Positions 33,452 through 46,459 are shown, counted from the stretch's first letter. The stretch is DNA of 64,000 nucleotides from Pyrus communis (GCF_963583255.1 NC_084807.1:21601572-21665571); one strand, 5' to 3'. Made by a program: numbers and translations. Notes: a model not told the origin generated them from the letters alone.

Positions 33452-35939
33452 TGCGAGAATTATACGCACACAAATTAAACCCTCTTTTCGTCAAATTGTA
33501 GTATATGTATAAGTAGGGATCGTTCTGGACCGGGGATTAGGAGGGATTGTTAACCACTTGGATTTGACTCAAAAACGTAAAATAACAATATGAAACACTA
33601 TACTAGACTCAAAGAATTCAAAACTAAACTTTAAAACACTAAGACAAACCAAAAGACTCAAAACAACACAAACACACTCAAATCTGCCTAAAAACCACTT
33701 TCTGGGCAGATTTGAGCACAAACACAAATTTGGACGAAATTAAGTAATAACTTGACTCAAGAACGTAAAAACACAATATAAAACACTAAACTAACTCAAA
33801 GAATGTAAAACTAATCACTTAAAACATTAAAACAAACCAAAAGACTCAAACATCACCCAAAACACTCAAAACTGCCTTAAAATCACTTTCTGGGCAGTTT
33901 TGAGCACTTTGGTGAATTTGGACGAAATTTGGAAATAAAATGAATCAAAACACTCATAAACACAAACTAAAACACTTTCTAACTAAATTGGACATTAAAG
34001 TAAAGGGGGATTTAGATTTATACGAAAATTAACTAAAATGCACAGATTCAAATTAAAGCAAAATGTAAATGTGAATGTGTGATAGAATTTGAATGGAATG
34101 AAGGCTAGCTAAGGGGTTCATCTCCATACATGTTATACTTGCATAATAAAATGATTTCCAATTGCATTTCAATAAACCATGAAACTCAACACCCCGGGTT
34201 AACCGTGATGCACTAATTAACCTTCAAATATTCCTAACGTTATTGAATTGGATGGGTTAGCGCATACAACAATTCAAAACATTCCCCACAAGTCCCCTAC
34301 ATGATTGCATAGTAGAGATACAAGCAAGAATCATTACGCTCTATGAAAATTATAAGTGTTGACGAGGCATTCGTTACTATGGATTGCATGAAACTTATGC
34401 CAAGAATTCATTTAACGCGATTGTTTATAAGCAACCTCCACTACTTGTGAATATAAGTTCATAACTATTAGGTGAAACTCACTTATATTCTAGCGTCATA
34501 TTCATGCATGAAAATTAAGCGTGCACTCTCAATAAACATACATAAATAAGTTATCAATCAAACGGTTAAACAAATTGAATCCACAACTTATAAAACGCAA
34601 TTAGAAGTATTCAAATCAAAATGCAAGCATAAACATATATTCGAATCACCCCCTAACCAAGGGGGGTTTAGTTCCTCATGGTACAAAACAAAGAAAATCA
34701 AAGAAACACCTAAACATTCCAACAACTCAAACTTGAATTGTATGAACGTTTAGGCACTCTTCTCTTCCATTCCTCATTCGTACAAAACAAAGAGTATTGA
34801 ATTTAAACATTGAAATCAAAGAAACACCTAAACATTCCAACAACTCAAACTTGAATTGTATGAACGTTTAGGCACTCTTCTCTTCCTCTTCGTTGTAGCA
34901 CAAGGTCTAGGGATAGTTTGATGGTGTGAATGGTTTGGGGAGTGGTGGAAATAGAAGGATGGTGTTTGGATTGTAAGGGAGAGCACGGCACAAGGGAGTT
35001 TTATGGTCTACATTTCTGCAATGGATGAGTGTTTATGAATGGAATGGATGGACTTGTGAAGGGCACGGCCCCAAGGGACCAATTTCTGTTGTGAAATGAA
35101 TTGTGTATGTATGAGTGTGAATGAATGAGTATTTATAGGTGAAATGGGGGGAACATGACAGCTAGGTTGCATGTGCACATGTTGGTTGAATGATTATGAG
35201 TGCATGTGGCTGAAATAGCATGTGGAATGGCTGGAAATGCAAGGAGAAGGCATGTGCACGGTTTTGGGAGAGAATGAGAGTGCAAGTGGCTGAAATGTTA
35301 GAGGAACAAGTGCATGTGGCTGCATTGTGGTGCAATGATGGAGGAACAATCTGAAAATGCAAGGTATGGCTGGAATGATTGTGTTTGTTTGAATGTGCAT
35401 GTGATTAAATTAAAGGATGCAAAGTAAATAAATAATGAATGCATGTGTTGAATTATGAAGATGCATGTGCAATGAAGTGGAATGACAATCTGAAATGGGA
35501 TAGGTACCCACGGCAATGATGATTTCTGGTGGTGTTTTGGGTGCATGTGGAATGAATGATTTCTTGGTGAGTGGATGCATGTGTTGATTAAAGGGGGAAT
35601 GCAAAGGAAAAGCTAGAAATGCATGTGGAGTGGCTGCAAGGTGAATGAATAATGAAATGGGAAAGCATGTGCAAGGTTTTGGTGTGAATGATTGAATGTG
35701 CATGTGGCTGCAATGGAGGAGGAATCCTTCAATTTCGTCCATCCTCTTGGCTCCAAGCATATGATATCCATTCCAATCTCTAATTTGCTCCAAAAGGCTC
35801 CAAAAGGCATCATTTTGCATACTTTGCCCTTAGAACCTGAAAACACACAAAAGAAGCATAAAGGACTAAAATAACTAAAGAAACATAACGTAAATGCACG
35901 AGAACAAGCCATTTAAGTCGCATGAATATGCTCCTATCA
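33449..35939 (-). repeat. Array LTR A (3' LTR of unit 1)
   Basis: Read leftward it starts TGATAGGAGCATATTCATGC and ends GCGTATAATTCTCGCATCA. TATA (reversed tatttata) is at 35130-35137, preceded upstream (35160-35705) by many gcatgtg/cacatgc motifs like the host LTR. Duplicated gcactcttctcttcc blocks occur near 34755 and 34873. A C/G hairpin lies at 34648-34667. It is related to, but clearly a different family from, the LTR at 27956. Confidence 0.85.
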
Positions 35940-38357
35940 AATACCCCCACACTTATCTTTTGCTAGTCCTCGAGCAAAACAAAACAACAAAAGAACACGA
36001 AACTAGACAAAACAAACAAAACACAACCTACACCTTCCAACAATCGTCTCACGGATTTCCAATGCACATGATAAGTTAAAAATCATTAGTCCCATAGATT
36101 TTTGTCATCTTCACACTTAAGTACATTCTTACTCATAGTCACCACATATTATTTCACAATTAAGCATTTAAAACTATGTTTTGAATGTAGTAACATGCCT
36201 TAGAGAATTTGCTCAAATCCTTACAAGATATGCACTCGTTTTTCACACAGATTTTCTGACTACACACCCTACACTAGGTATATGTGAGAAGATTGATGTA
36301 AACATGTAGACGAACACTCACATATGTTATAACAAGGAAAGCATTTTCTGGAATTATTAACATGTATATATATGATCTCATGAATGGAATGCTACTACTT
36401 AGAACGAGAACCAGTGATTCCATAAGCTCATATCAATTCCAAACTCCACATTATTGAACACATAACGATCAAGATAGAAGCATAAGGGTTGAAACGGGGC
36501 TAAAGGTGTTTGGCTAACAAAGAAAGGATAGGGAAAACAAATGTTCTTTAAGCAATAGTGAGCAAAGTATTGAATTAGGCACTTAGAATTCCCTTTAGAA
36601 CGCAGAAGTCAACTTTGAACACCCAAGGGGAAGTCACACAAAACTTAGGGCCATATTCAAACTTTTTGTCCCCTTTCTTCAACAATCACACTTGTGAGTC
36701 CATTCTCACTTATTTTCACTCTTTTTCTTTCTTTTCTTCTTCTTTTTCTCACATTTTTTGTTTCTTTTTCCCGTGCCTCCTTTAAGACTTAGGCACATAC
36801 ATACACACAAAAATCCCTTCCCCCACACTTATTTTCTGCAACATATTAATCAAAAGGAATTCATTTAAGTCATGCTCACTATACTTCAAGAACAAGGGTA
36901 TAGGAAAGTCCTACTCTAGGCTAGGTAAGGGGTGATGTGGTTAGCAAAGAAAATAGGCTAAACGATGCTCAACGAGGTTAAAACTAATATATACGAAATA
37001 TGGAAAGTAAGGCTATTTGGCTATGGTGGCAACTACACAACTTCATCTTGATATATGTTATGCAACTCAATGTCATGCTTTGAATGAAACGGATATAAGT
37101 TCTAGCATTTAATTCTATCATGATACAATTGCATTCTAAGTAGCAACCAAGCAAGAAATAATGAGATCATGCAACAACTTTAGAAAACAAAGAATCACAG
37201 AAAATAACTCTCCAAAGAAAGTAATGGCTCGAGTCTCACAGGGATGTAGCGTTTGTTTGAGTTCCTTCCTTCAAGCATGTTACAAAAACGAATTTTTCTT
37301 TTATGATTGCATGTGAAGTCATACATTATAACCATATCCAAGCATATACCAAGAGTAAATCAAACTTTTCTCTATGTTTATAACTCTTTTTAACCGTCAT
37401 GCAATTACAAACCAAATCCTTATCATTGTGTTGGAAGGTACCCTAAGACACAAACACACAAAAACGACTCAAAACACTCTTTTTAGGCTTTTTAAAACAT
37501 GTTTTTCAAATTTTTATGTGATTTTCGGAGTTATAAAAACAAAACATACTAAAACACTCTAAAACAACTTAAAAACACCTTAAAACAGCAAGGAACAACA
37601 TTTGAAGTTATGGGTGATAAAATCCCACGAATTTGCATTAAATATACTTAGTTACCCCCCCACACTTAAATCAAACATTGTCCTCAATGTTTTAAGCATA
37701 AGTAAACCCACAAAAAGCAATTTAAACATACTAAACATGGCAGAATGTAATTAACAAAGAGAAGAGTTTAGGGACGCAAATCTGGTTATGGAGTGTAAAT
37801 TCCCTCTTCTCCTTGGTAATTGCATTGAGGCTTTGATCATAGTGACTCCACAGGCTTACTCTTGAACTGGTTTCCGCCCATTATTGATTTTCCTTTGTGC
37901 TACTGTTGAACTGGGCAGCATGATTCTTTTGGTCTTCCCCGAAGGTCTGAGCTTACCCCTTTGGTCTGTTTCTTTGTTCAATCTTTCCAATTCGTATTGA
38001 AAAGGGTTGGAGGATAACTCAGCCTATGTTTGTCTCCACATGCTTCAATGTATCATTTTCACTTGCCTTACTCGCTCCCCTTTGCAGAAGTGGTCCCTTC
38101 TCCGGAAGTGTATCAACCGTTGAAGATGACTACTCGAGAGCAACGCTAGGTAAGCAATCAGGAATAGATTCCAGGCAGTTGGCTCCAGATCGGAAGATTG
38201 ACTCCAAGTGCCGGCTGATTGCTTCTTTTACTTTGCCATGCGAGTAAGAACAAGGACAAAGAAAAAGACAGGGAAAGAGCATGATATGAGATACTTTTGC
38301 TTTTGACCTTTATGATATGAGATACCTTTGCTTTTGAAGAAGCGGTGAATGAATCAG

Positions 38358-39066
38358 CACGTGTATTTGTTGTGCTGTTTCCTCCTGGGTCATATGTACT
38401 CCAGGCATCTGGTATCATCTTTGGGGAAGAAGAAAGAATTGAGTCTTTCGAAAGGCTTTGCTGGGAGTGCGCCCTCAGAGGTGAGGGAGAGTTGGGCATT
38501 TTTCTTCAGGTTTGCCTTGCCATAAAAGACGAAGGTCGACATATATAGAGATAATATCAAGTGGTGGTATTGTTCTTTTACCCTTGTCGACAAACGTTTT
38601 GATCCCGCAAATCCGGCTTTTTGAAATAGTGGCGCCTCTTCGATTTCTGAATGACGCCTCTTCGATTTCTGAGCAGGCGCCCCTTTGCTTTCTGAACGAC
38701 ACGTAGTAGTGCGGATGCGGCTCCTTTTGACAAAGCTGCACGCGTTTTCTGAAAAGCAGCGAAAGTGTCGCCGAACTTTGCGCTTGTCGGCTAAAGATGT
38801 GTAGTTGCGGTGATGGCCTCCACGTGTTGTCTGAAAAGAAGAAATCTTTTGACAAAGTTGAACGCGTCTTCTGAAAAGCCGAGAAAGCGTTGCCTAAATT
38901 ACGCCGGAAATTCCGGCTTTTTGAATCGGTGGACGCGTCGCTTTGGCTTTTTTATTGAGCTATCGATCACCACAACAAACACACTCTGAAGATTTCCCAT
39001 TCTTGAAAATCGACTCCGGCCCTTTGAAATTTAACTCCATCCCTTCTCTTTGAACACTTTTGAAAA
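38358..39066 (+). promoter_or_regulatory. Putative promoter/leader of the antisense ORF (unit 1)
   Basis: Upstream of the antisense ORF are two G-box cores CACGTG (38358-38363, 38821-38826) and a TATA-like catatatag at about 38539. Three cctcttcgatttctga-type repeats lie around 38633-38690. A direct repeat of about 60 bp (ttttgacaaagctgcacgcg / ttttgacaaagttgaacgcg) occurs near 38725 and 38838. The last 80 bases before the ATG are C/A-rich with no upstream ATG close by, as in a plant 5' UTR. Function is inference. Confidence 0.4.
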
Positions 39067-39738
39067 ATGGCAAACTCATCGAACCTTAGCTTGGAATTGA
39101 GCCTTAGCAGTGATACGGGCGCGCCGCGTCAAGGTAACGTATGGCGCCCTTCTTTTTTATCTTCTAACGGTCTTCTTACAGGTGAAGACTCCGTGATGCA
39201 GGACGCCACAACAGCTACAATAGTAGCTAAGAACCTCCTCACTCCAAAAGATAGTAGGCTGCTGTCAGGACGGTCCGATGAGTTGGCCGTTCAAGAGTCC
39301 CTCGCACTTAGTGTTCAGTGTGCGAGTTCTGTGTCCAACATGGGCCAACGCCTGCTTGCTCGGTCCCGTCAGGTGGAATCATTGATGGCAGAGGTGGAAA
39401 GACTTAAGCAAGAGATCCAGCAGCTTAAGTACGAGAATAGAAGTTTGCATGTGCTTGCAAATAACTATTCGTCGGGGATGAAGAGGAAGCTTGATGAGCT
39501 GCACGAATCTGAGGGTCGAATCCAAAGTGACCGTCAAAGGCTTGCGGCTTATCTCCAGAGGTACCTTTTTCCTGGGTCATCCAGCGCTTGGCCAAGTATT
39601 GAGGCCTGGAATGCTCTAGCTCCGATGCCTCCCGCTCCGATGGCTTCCGCTCCGATGCCTCCCGCTTCTATGCCTTCTGCTTCTATGCCTTCCGCTTCTG
39701 CGCCTCGTAATGGGGCTTCACGTAAACAACCTTTGTGA
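39067..39738 (+). CDS. Antisense ORF of the Athila derivative, 223 residues, unknown function
   Basis: The ORF runs opposite to the element's own transcription, between the deleted gag-pol and the 3' LTR. The start AAAAATGGC fits the plant consensus. The protein has a Ser/Leu-rich N-terminus (MANSSNLSLELSLSSD), a WRPSF word near residue 27 and a conserved-looking block around 70-95 (SGRSDELAVQESLALSVQC). A long coiled coil covers about 100-165 (VESLMAEVERLKQEIQQL), and the tail is of repeated PMPPA/SMPSA units. It has no signal peptide and no membrane segment. An identical copy lies at 45654 and a truncated, slightly different one at 49773-50054. Antisense extra ORFs are reported in Tat/Ogre-type gypsy elements; I know of no defined function. 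Confidence 0.6.
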   Translation: MANSSNLSLELSLSSDTGAPRQGNVWRPSFLSSNGLLTGEDSVMQDATTATIVAKNLLTPKDSRLLSGRSDELAVQESLALSVQCASSVSNMGQRLLARSRQVESLMAEVERLKQEIQQLKYENRSLHVLANNYSSGMKRKLDELHESEGRIQSDRQRLAAYLQRYLFPGSSSAWPSIEAWNALAPMPPAPMASAPMPPASMPSASMPSASAPRNGASRKQPL

Positions 39739-39872
39739 AGCTCCACCTTTCTCCATGTTTAGTATCTTTTTTTTTTTTTTTTTTTATGAACATGCTTTGT
39801 TTTATTCAGTGCATTGGGTTGCCTCCCAAGTAGCGCTTTCTTTTACGTCTTGCAGCCAGACGAAGAACCCAA

Positions 39873-39917
39873 TCACTCCAGGATATGTTCACGAATCGGA
39901 TGAGAACTCCGAGTCAT
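39873..39917 (-). pseudogene. Gag stub of the derivative, unit 1
   Basis: Fourteen codons MTRSSHPIREHILE then a stop, matching the start of the 941-codon Gag at 30626 (MTRSSQPVREQI). It shows where gag began before the deletion that removed the rest of gag and most of pol. Confidence 0.7.
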
Positions 39918-40013
39918 GAACTAGTACCTAAAACAAGAAACAAAACAAGATTAAGAATCTGGAATAAAAACAAACAAAAATAAAACAATCCAAGGGATTA
40001 GCAAATTTTCTAA

Positions 40014-40031
40014 TCCCCGGCAACGGCGCCA
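40014..40031 (-). promoter_or_regulatory. tRNA-Asp primer-binding site, unit 1
   Basis: The minus strand reads TGGCGCCGTTGCCGGGGA, identical to the site at 30401-30418. It lies five bases from LTR B and proves the leftward orientation. Confidence 0.9.
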
Positions 40032-40036
40032 AAATT

Positions 40037-42527
40037 TGATGCGAGAATTATACGCACACAAATTAAACCCTCTTTTCGTCAAATTGTAGTATATGTATAA
40101 GTAGGGATCGTTCTGGACCGGGGATTATGAGGGATTGTTAACCACTTGGATTTGACTCAAAAACGTAAAATAACAATATGAAACACTATACTAGACTCAA
40201 AGAATTCAAAACTAAACTTTAAAACACTAAGACAAACCAAAAGACTCAAAACAACACAAACACACTCAAATCTGCCTAAAAACCACTTTCTGGGCAGATT
40301 TGAGCACAAACACAAATTTGGACGAAATTAAGTAATAACTTGACTCAAGAACGTAAAAACACAATATAAAACACTAAACTAACTCAAAGAATGTAAAACT
40401 AATCACTTAAAACATTAAAACAAACCAAAAGACTCAAACATCACCCAAAACACTCAAAACTGCCTTAAAATCACTTTCTGGGCAGTTTTGAGCACTTTGG
40501 TGAATTTGGACGAAATTGGGAAATAAAATGAATCAAAACACTCATAAACACAAACTAAAACACTTTCTAACTAAATTGGACATTAAAGTAAAGGGGGATT
40601 TAGATTTATACGAAAATTAACTAAAATGCACAGATTCAAATTAAAGCAAAATGTAAATGTGAATGTGTGATAGAATTTGAATGGAATGAAGGCTAGCTAA
40701 GGGGTTCATCTCCATACATGTTATACTTGCATAATAAAATGATTTCCAATTGCATTTCAATAAACCATGAAACTCAACACCCCGGGTTAACCGTGATGCA
40801 CTAATTAACCTTCAAATATTCCTAACGTTATTGAATTGGATGGGTTAGCGCATACAACAATTCAAAACATTCCCCACAAGTCCCCTACATGATTGCATAA
40901 TAGAGATACAAGCAAGAATCATTACGCTCTATGAAAATTATAAGTGTTGACGAGGCATTCGTTACTATGGATTGCATGAAACTTATGCCAAGAATTCATT
41001 TAACGCGATTGTTTATAAGCAACCTCCACTACTTGTGAATATAAGTTCATCACTATTAGGTGAAACTCACTTATATTCTAGCGTCATATTCATGCATGAA
41101 AATTAAGCGTGCACTCTCAATAAACATACATAAATAAGTTATCAATCAAACGGTTAAACAAATTGAATCCACAACTTATAAAACGCAATTAGAAGTATTC
41201 AAATCAAAATGCAAGCATAAACATATATTCGAATCACCCCCTAACCAAGGGGGGTTTAGTTCCTCATGGTACAAAACAAAGAAAATCAAAGAAACACCTA
41301 AACATTCCAACAACTCAAACTTGAATTGTATGAACGTTTAGGCACTCTTCTCTTCCATTCCTCATTCGTACAAAACAAAGAGTATTGAATTTAAACATTG
41401 AAATCAAAGAAACACCTAAACATTCCAACAACTCAAACTTGAATTGTATGAACGTTTAGGCACTCTTCTCTTCCTCTTCGTTGTAGCACAAGGTCTAGGG
41501 ATAGTTTGATGGTGTGAATGGTTTGGGGAGTGGTGGAAATAGAAGGATGGTGTTTGGATTGTAAGGGAGAGCACGGCACAAGGGAGTTTTATGGTCTACA
41601 TTTCTGCAATGGATGAGTGTTTATGAATGGAATGGATGGACTTGTGAAGGGCACGGCCCCAAGGGACCAATTTCTGTTGTGAAATGAATTGTGTATGTAT
41701 GAGTGTGAATGAATGAGTATTTATAGGTGAAATGGGGGGAACATGACAGCTAGGTTGCATGTGCACATGTTGGTTGAATGATTATGAGTGCATGTGGCTG
41801 AAATAGCATGTGGAATGGCTGGAAATGCAAGGAGAAGGCATGTGCACGGTTTTGGGAGAGAATGGGAGTGCAAGTGGCTGAAATGTTAGAGGAACAAGTG
41901 CATGTGGCTGCATTGTGGTGCAATGATGGAGGAACAATCTGAAAATGCAAGGTATGGCTGGAATGATTGTGTTTGTTTGAATGTGCATGTGATTAAATTA
42001 AAGGATGCAAAGTAAATAAATAATGAATGCATGTGTTGAATTATGAAGATGCATGTGCAATGAAGTGGAATGACAATCTGAAATGGGATAGGTACCCACG
42101 GCAATGATGATTTCTGGTGGTGTTTTGGGTGCATGTGGAATGAATGATTTCTTGGTGAGTGGATGCATGTGTTGATTAAAGGGGGAATGCAAAGGAAAAG
42201 CTAGAAATGCATGTGGAGTGGCTGCAAGGTGAATGAATAATGAAATGGGAAAGCATGTGCAAGGTTTTGGTGTGAATGATTGAATGTGCATGTGGCTGCA
42301 ATGGAGGAGGAATCCTTCAATTTCGTCCATCCTCTTGGCTCCAAGCATATGATATCCATTCCAATCTCTAATTTGCTCCAAAAGGCTCCAAAAGGCATCC
42401 TTTTGCATACTTTGCCCTTAAAACCTGAAAACACACAAAAGAAGCATAAAGGACTAAAATAACTAAAGAAACATAACGTAAATGCACGAGAACAAGCCAT
42501 TTAAGTCGCATGAATATGCTCCTATCA
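40037..42527 (-). repeat. Array LTR B
   Basis: 2491 bp. It serves as 5' LTR of unit 1 and 3' LTR of unit 2. By eye it differs from LTR A at about 7 positions and from LTR C at about 3. TATA (reversed) at 41718-41725. Confidence 0.85.
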
Positions 42528-45500
42528 AATACCCCCACACTTATCTTTTGCTAGTCCTCGAGCAAAACAAAACAACAAAAGAACACGAAACTAGACAAAA
42601 CAAACAAAACACAACCTACACCTTCCAACAATCGTCTCACGGATTTCCAATGCACATGATAAGTTAAAAATCATTAGTCCCATAGATTTTTGTCATCTTC
42701 ACACTTAAGTACATTCTTACTCATAGTCACCACATATTATTTCACAATTAAGCATTTAAAACTATGTTTTGAATGTAGTAACATGCCTTAGAGAATTTGC
42801 TCAAATCCTTACAAGATATGCACTCGTTTTTCACACAGATTTTCTGACTACACACCCTACACTAGGTATATGTGAGAAGATTGATGTAAACATGTAGACG
42901 AACACTCACATATGTTATAACAAGGAAAGCATTTTCTGGAATTATTAACATGTATATATATGATCTCATGAATGGAATGCTACTACTTAGAACGAGAACC
43001 AGTGATTCCATAACCTCATATCAATTCCAAACTCCACATTATTGAACACATAACGATCAAGATAGAAGCATAAGGGTTGAAACGGGGCTAAAGGTGTTTG
43101 GCTAACAAAGAAAGGATAGGGAAAACAAATGTTCTTTAAGCAATAGTGAGCAAAGTATTGAATTAGGCACTTAGAATTCCCTTTAGAACGCAGAAGTCAA
43201 CTTTGAACACCCAAGGGGAAGTCACACAAAACTTAGGGCCATATTCAAACTTTTTGTCCCCTTTCTTCAACAATCACACTTGTGAGTCCATTCTCACTTA
43301 TTTTCACTCTTTTTCTTTCTTTTCTTCTTCTTTTTCTCACATTTTTTGTTTCTTTTTCCCGTGCCTCCTTTAAGACTTAGGCACATACATACACACAAAA
43401 ATCCCTTCCCCACACTTATTTTCTGCAACATATTAATCAAAAGGAATTCATTTAAGTCATGCTCACTATACTTCAAGAACAAGGGTATAGGAAAGTCCTA
43501 CTCTAGGCTAGGTAAGGGGTGATGTGGTTAGCAAAGAAAATAGGCTAAACGATGCTCAACGAGGTTAAAACTAATATATACGAAATATGGAAAGTAAGGC
43601 TATTTGGCTATGGTGGCAACTACACAACTTCATCTTGATATATGTTATGCAACTCAATGTCATGCTTTGAATGAAACGGATATAAGTTCTAGCATTTAAT
43701 TCTATCATGATACAATTGCATTCTAAGTAGCAACCAAGCAAGAAATAATGAGATCATGCAACAACTTTAGAAAACAAAGAATCACAGAAAATAACTCTCC
43801 AAAGAAAGTAATGGCTCGAGTCTCACAGGGATGTAGCGTTTGTTTGAGTTCCTTCCTTCAAGCATGTTACAAAAACGAATTTTTCTTTTATGATTGCATG
43901 TGAAGTCATACATTATAACCATATCCAAGCATATACCAAGAGTAAATCAAACTTTTCTCTATGTTTATAACTCTTTTTAACCGTCATGCAATTACAAACC
44001 AAATCCTTATCATTGTGTTGGAAGGTACCCTAAGACACAAACACACAAAAACGACTCAAAACACTCTTTTTAGGCTTTTTAAAACATGTTTTTCAAATTT
44101 TTATGTGATTTTCGGAGTTATAAAAACAAAACATACTAAAACACTCTAAAACAACTTAAAAACACCTTAAAACAGCAAGGAACAACATTTGAAGTTATGG
44201 GTGATAAAATCCCACGAATTTGCATTAAATATACTTAGTTACCCCCCCACACTTAAATCAAACATTGTCCTCAATGTTTTAAGCATAAGTAAACCCACAA
44301 AAAGCAATTTAAACATACTAAACATGGCAGAATGTAATTAACAAAGAGAAGAGTTTAGGGACGCAAATCTGGTTATGGAGTGTAAATTCCCTCTTCTCCT
44401 TGGTAATTGCATTGAGGCTTTGATCATAGTGACTCCACAGGCTTACTCTTGAACTGGTTTCCGCCCATCATTGATTTTCCTTTGTGCTACTGTTGAACTG
44501 GGCAGCATGATTCTTTTGGTCTTCCCCGAAGGTCTGAGCTTACCCCTTTGGTCTGTTTCTTTGTTCAATCTTTCCAATTCGTATTGAAAAGGGTTGGAGG
44601 ATAACTCAGCCTATGTTTGTCTCCACATGCTTCAATGTATCATTTTCACTTGCCTTACTCGCTCCCCTTTGCAGAAGTGGTCCCTTCTCCGGAAGTGTAT
44701 CAACCGTTGAAGATGACTACTCGAGAGCAACGCTAGGTAAGCAATCAGGAATAGATTCCAGGCAGTTGGCTCCAGATCGGAAGATTGACTCCAAGTGCCG
44801 GCTGATTGCTTCTTTTACTTTGCCATGCGAGTAAGAACAAGGACAAAGAAAAAGACAGGGAAAGAGCATGATATGAGATACTTTTGCTTTTGACCTTTAT
44901 GATATGAGATACCTTTGCTTTTGAAGAAGCGGTGAATGAATCAGCACGTGTATTTGTTGTGCTGTTTCCTCCTGGGTCATATGTACTCCAGGCATCTGGT
45001 ATCATCTTTGGGGAAGAAGAAAGAATTGAGTCTTTCGAAAGGCTTTGCTGGGAGTGCGCCCTCAGAGGTGAGGGAGAGTTGGGCATTTTTCTTCAGGTTT
45101 GCCTTGCCATAAAAGACGAAGGTCGACATATATAGAGATAATATCAAGTGGTGGTATTGTTCTTTTACCCTTGTCGACAAACGTTTTGATCCCGCAAATC
45201 CGGCTTTTTGAAATAGTGGCGCCTCTTCGATTTCTGAATGACGCCTCTTCGATTTCTGAGCAGGCGCCCCTTTGCTTTCTGAACGACACGTAGTAGTGCG
45301 GATGCGGCTCCTTTTGACAAAGCTGCACGCGTTTTCTGAAAAGCAGCGAAAGTGTCGCCGAACTTTGCGCTTGTCGGCTAAAGATGTGTAGTTGCGGTGA
45401 TGGCCTCCACGTGTTGTCTGAAAAGAAGAAATCTTTTGACAAAGTTGAATGCGTCTTCTGAAAAGCCGAGAAAGCGTTGCCTAAATTACGCCGGAAATTC

Positions 45501-45653
45501 CGGCTTTTTGAATCGGTGGACGCGTCGCTTTGGCTTTTTTATTGAGCTATCGATCACCACAACAAACACACTCTGAAGATTTCCCATTCTTGAAAATCGA
45601 CTCCGGCCCTTTGAAATTTAACTCCATCCCTTCTCTTTGAACACTTTTGAAAA

Positions 45654-46325
45654 ATGGCAAACTCATCGAACCTTAGCTTGGAATTGAGCCTTAGCAGTGA
45701 TACGGGCGCGCCGCGTCAAGGTAACGTATGGCGCCCTTCTTTTTTATCTTCTAACGGTCTTCTTACAGGTGAAGACTCCGTGATGCAGGACGCCACAACA
45801 GCTACAATAGTAGCTAAGAACCTCCTCACTCCAAAAGATAGTAGGCTGCTGTCAGGACGGTCCGATGAGTTGGCCGTTCAAGAGTCCCTCGCACTTAGTG
45901 TTCAGTGTGCGAGTTCTGTGTCCAACATGGGCCAACGCCTGCTTGCTCGGTCCCGTCAGGTGGAATCATTGATGGCAGAGGTGGAAAGACTTAAGCAAGA
46001 GATCCAGCAGCTTAAGTACGAGAATAGAAGTTTGCATGTGCTTGCAAATAACTATTCGTCGGGGATGAAGAGGAAGCTTGATGAGCTGCACGAATCTGAG
46101 GGTCGAATCCAAAGTGACCGTCAAAGGCTTGCGGCTTATCTCCAGAGGTACCTTTTTCCTGGGTCATCCAGCGCTTGGCCAAGTATTGAGGCCTGGAATG
46201 CTCTAGCTCCGATGCCTCCCGCTCCGATGGCTTCCGCTCCGATGCCTCCCGCTTCTATGCCTTCTGCTTCTATGCCTTCCGCTTCTGCGCCTCGTAATGG
46301 GGCTTCACGTAAACAACCTTTGTGA
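45654..46325 (+). CDS. Antisense ORF of the Athila derivative, second copy, 223 residues
   Basis: The protein is identical to the one at 39067-39738, with the same start context and leader. One nucleotide change is visible upstream (gttgaacgcg to gttgaatgcg near 45447), which falls in the promoter-like direct repeat. Predicted features are a central coiled coil (about residues 100-165) and a Pro/Met/Ser repeat tail. Whether it is expressed cannot be judged from sequence. Its intactness, in an element without gag or pol, is the main argument that it matters; very recent duplication is the alternative. Confidence 0.6.
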   Translation: MANSSNLSLELSLSSDTGAPRQGNVWRPSFLSSNGLLTGEDSVMQDATTATIVAKNLLTPKDSRLLSGRSDELAVQESLALSVQCASSVSNMGQRLLARSRQVESLMAEVERLKQEIQQLKYENRSLHVLANNYSSGMKRKLDELHESEGRIQSDRQRLAAYLQRYLFPGSSSAWPSIEAWNALAPMPPAPMASAPMPPASMPSASMPSASAPRNGASRKQPL

Positions 46326-46459
46326 AGCTCCACCTTTCTCCATGTTTAGTATCTTTTTTTTTTTTTTTTTTTATGAACATGCTTTGTTTTATTCAGTGCA
46401 TTGGGTTGCCTCCCAAGTAGCGCTTTCTTTTACGTCTTGCAGCCAGACGAAGAACCCAA

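Larger units (their letters stand above)
35940..40036 (-). other. Internal region 1 of the derivative (4.1 kb)
   Basis: In the sense (leftward) direction it holds the tRNA-Asp primer site (40014-40031) and a 14-codon gag stub (39873-39917). These are followed by a short out-of-frame piece reading KKALLGRQPN (about 39830-39860), which I take as the end of pol. Then come 3.8 kb of 3' region with an antisense ORF (39067-39738) and GTGTGGGGG-type purine tracts at 37652-37671, 36824-36840 and, next to the LTR, 35940-35954. gag-pol is otherwise deleted. 36710-36780 is T/C-rich low-complexity sequence. Confidence 0.75.

Noticed and set aside
35162..35912. Overlapping minus-strand frames rich in His, Met, Cys and Ser (repeated at 41750 and 48337)
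   Set aside because: They come from the cacatgc-rich LTR promoter sequence. The amino-acid bias follows the repeat, and the frames overlap one another.
38158..38855. Minus- and plus-strand frames of 64-126 codons upstream of the antisense ORF
   Set aside because: They overlap each other, have no good start context, and the region looks like promoter/leader. Conservation between array copies is explained by recent duplication.
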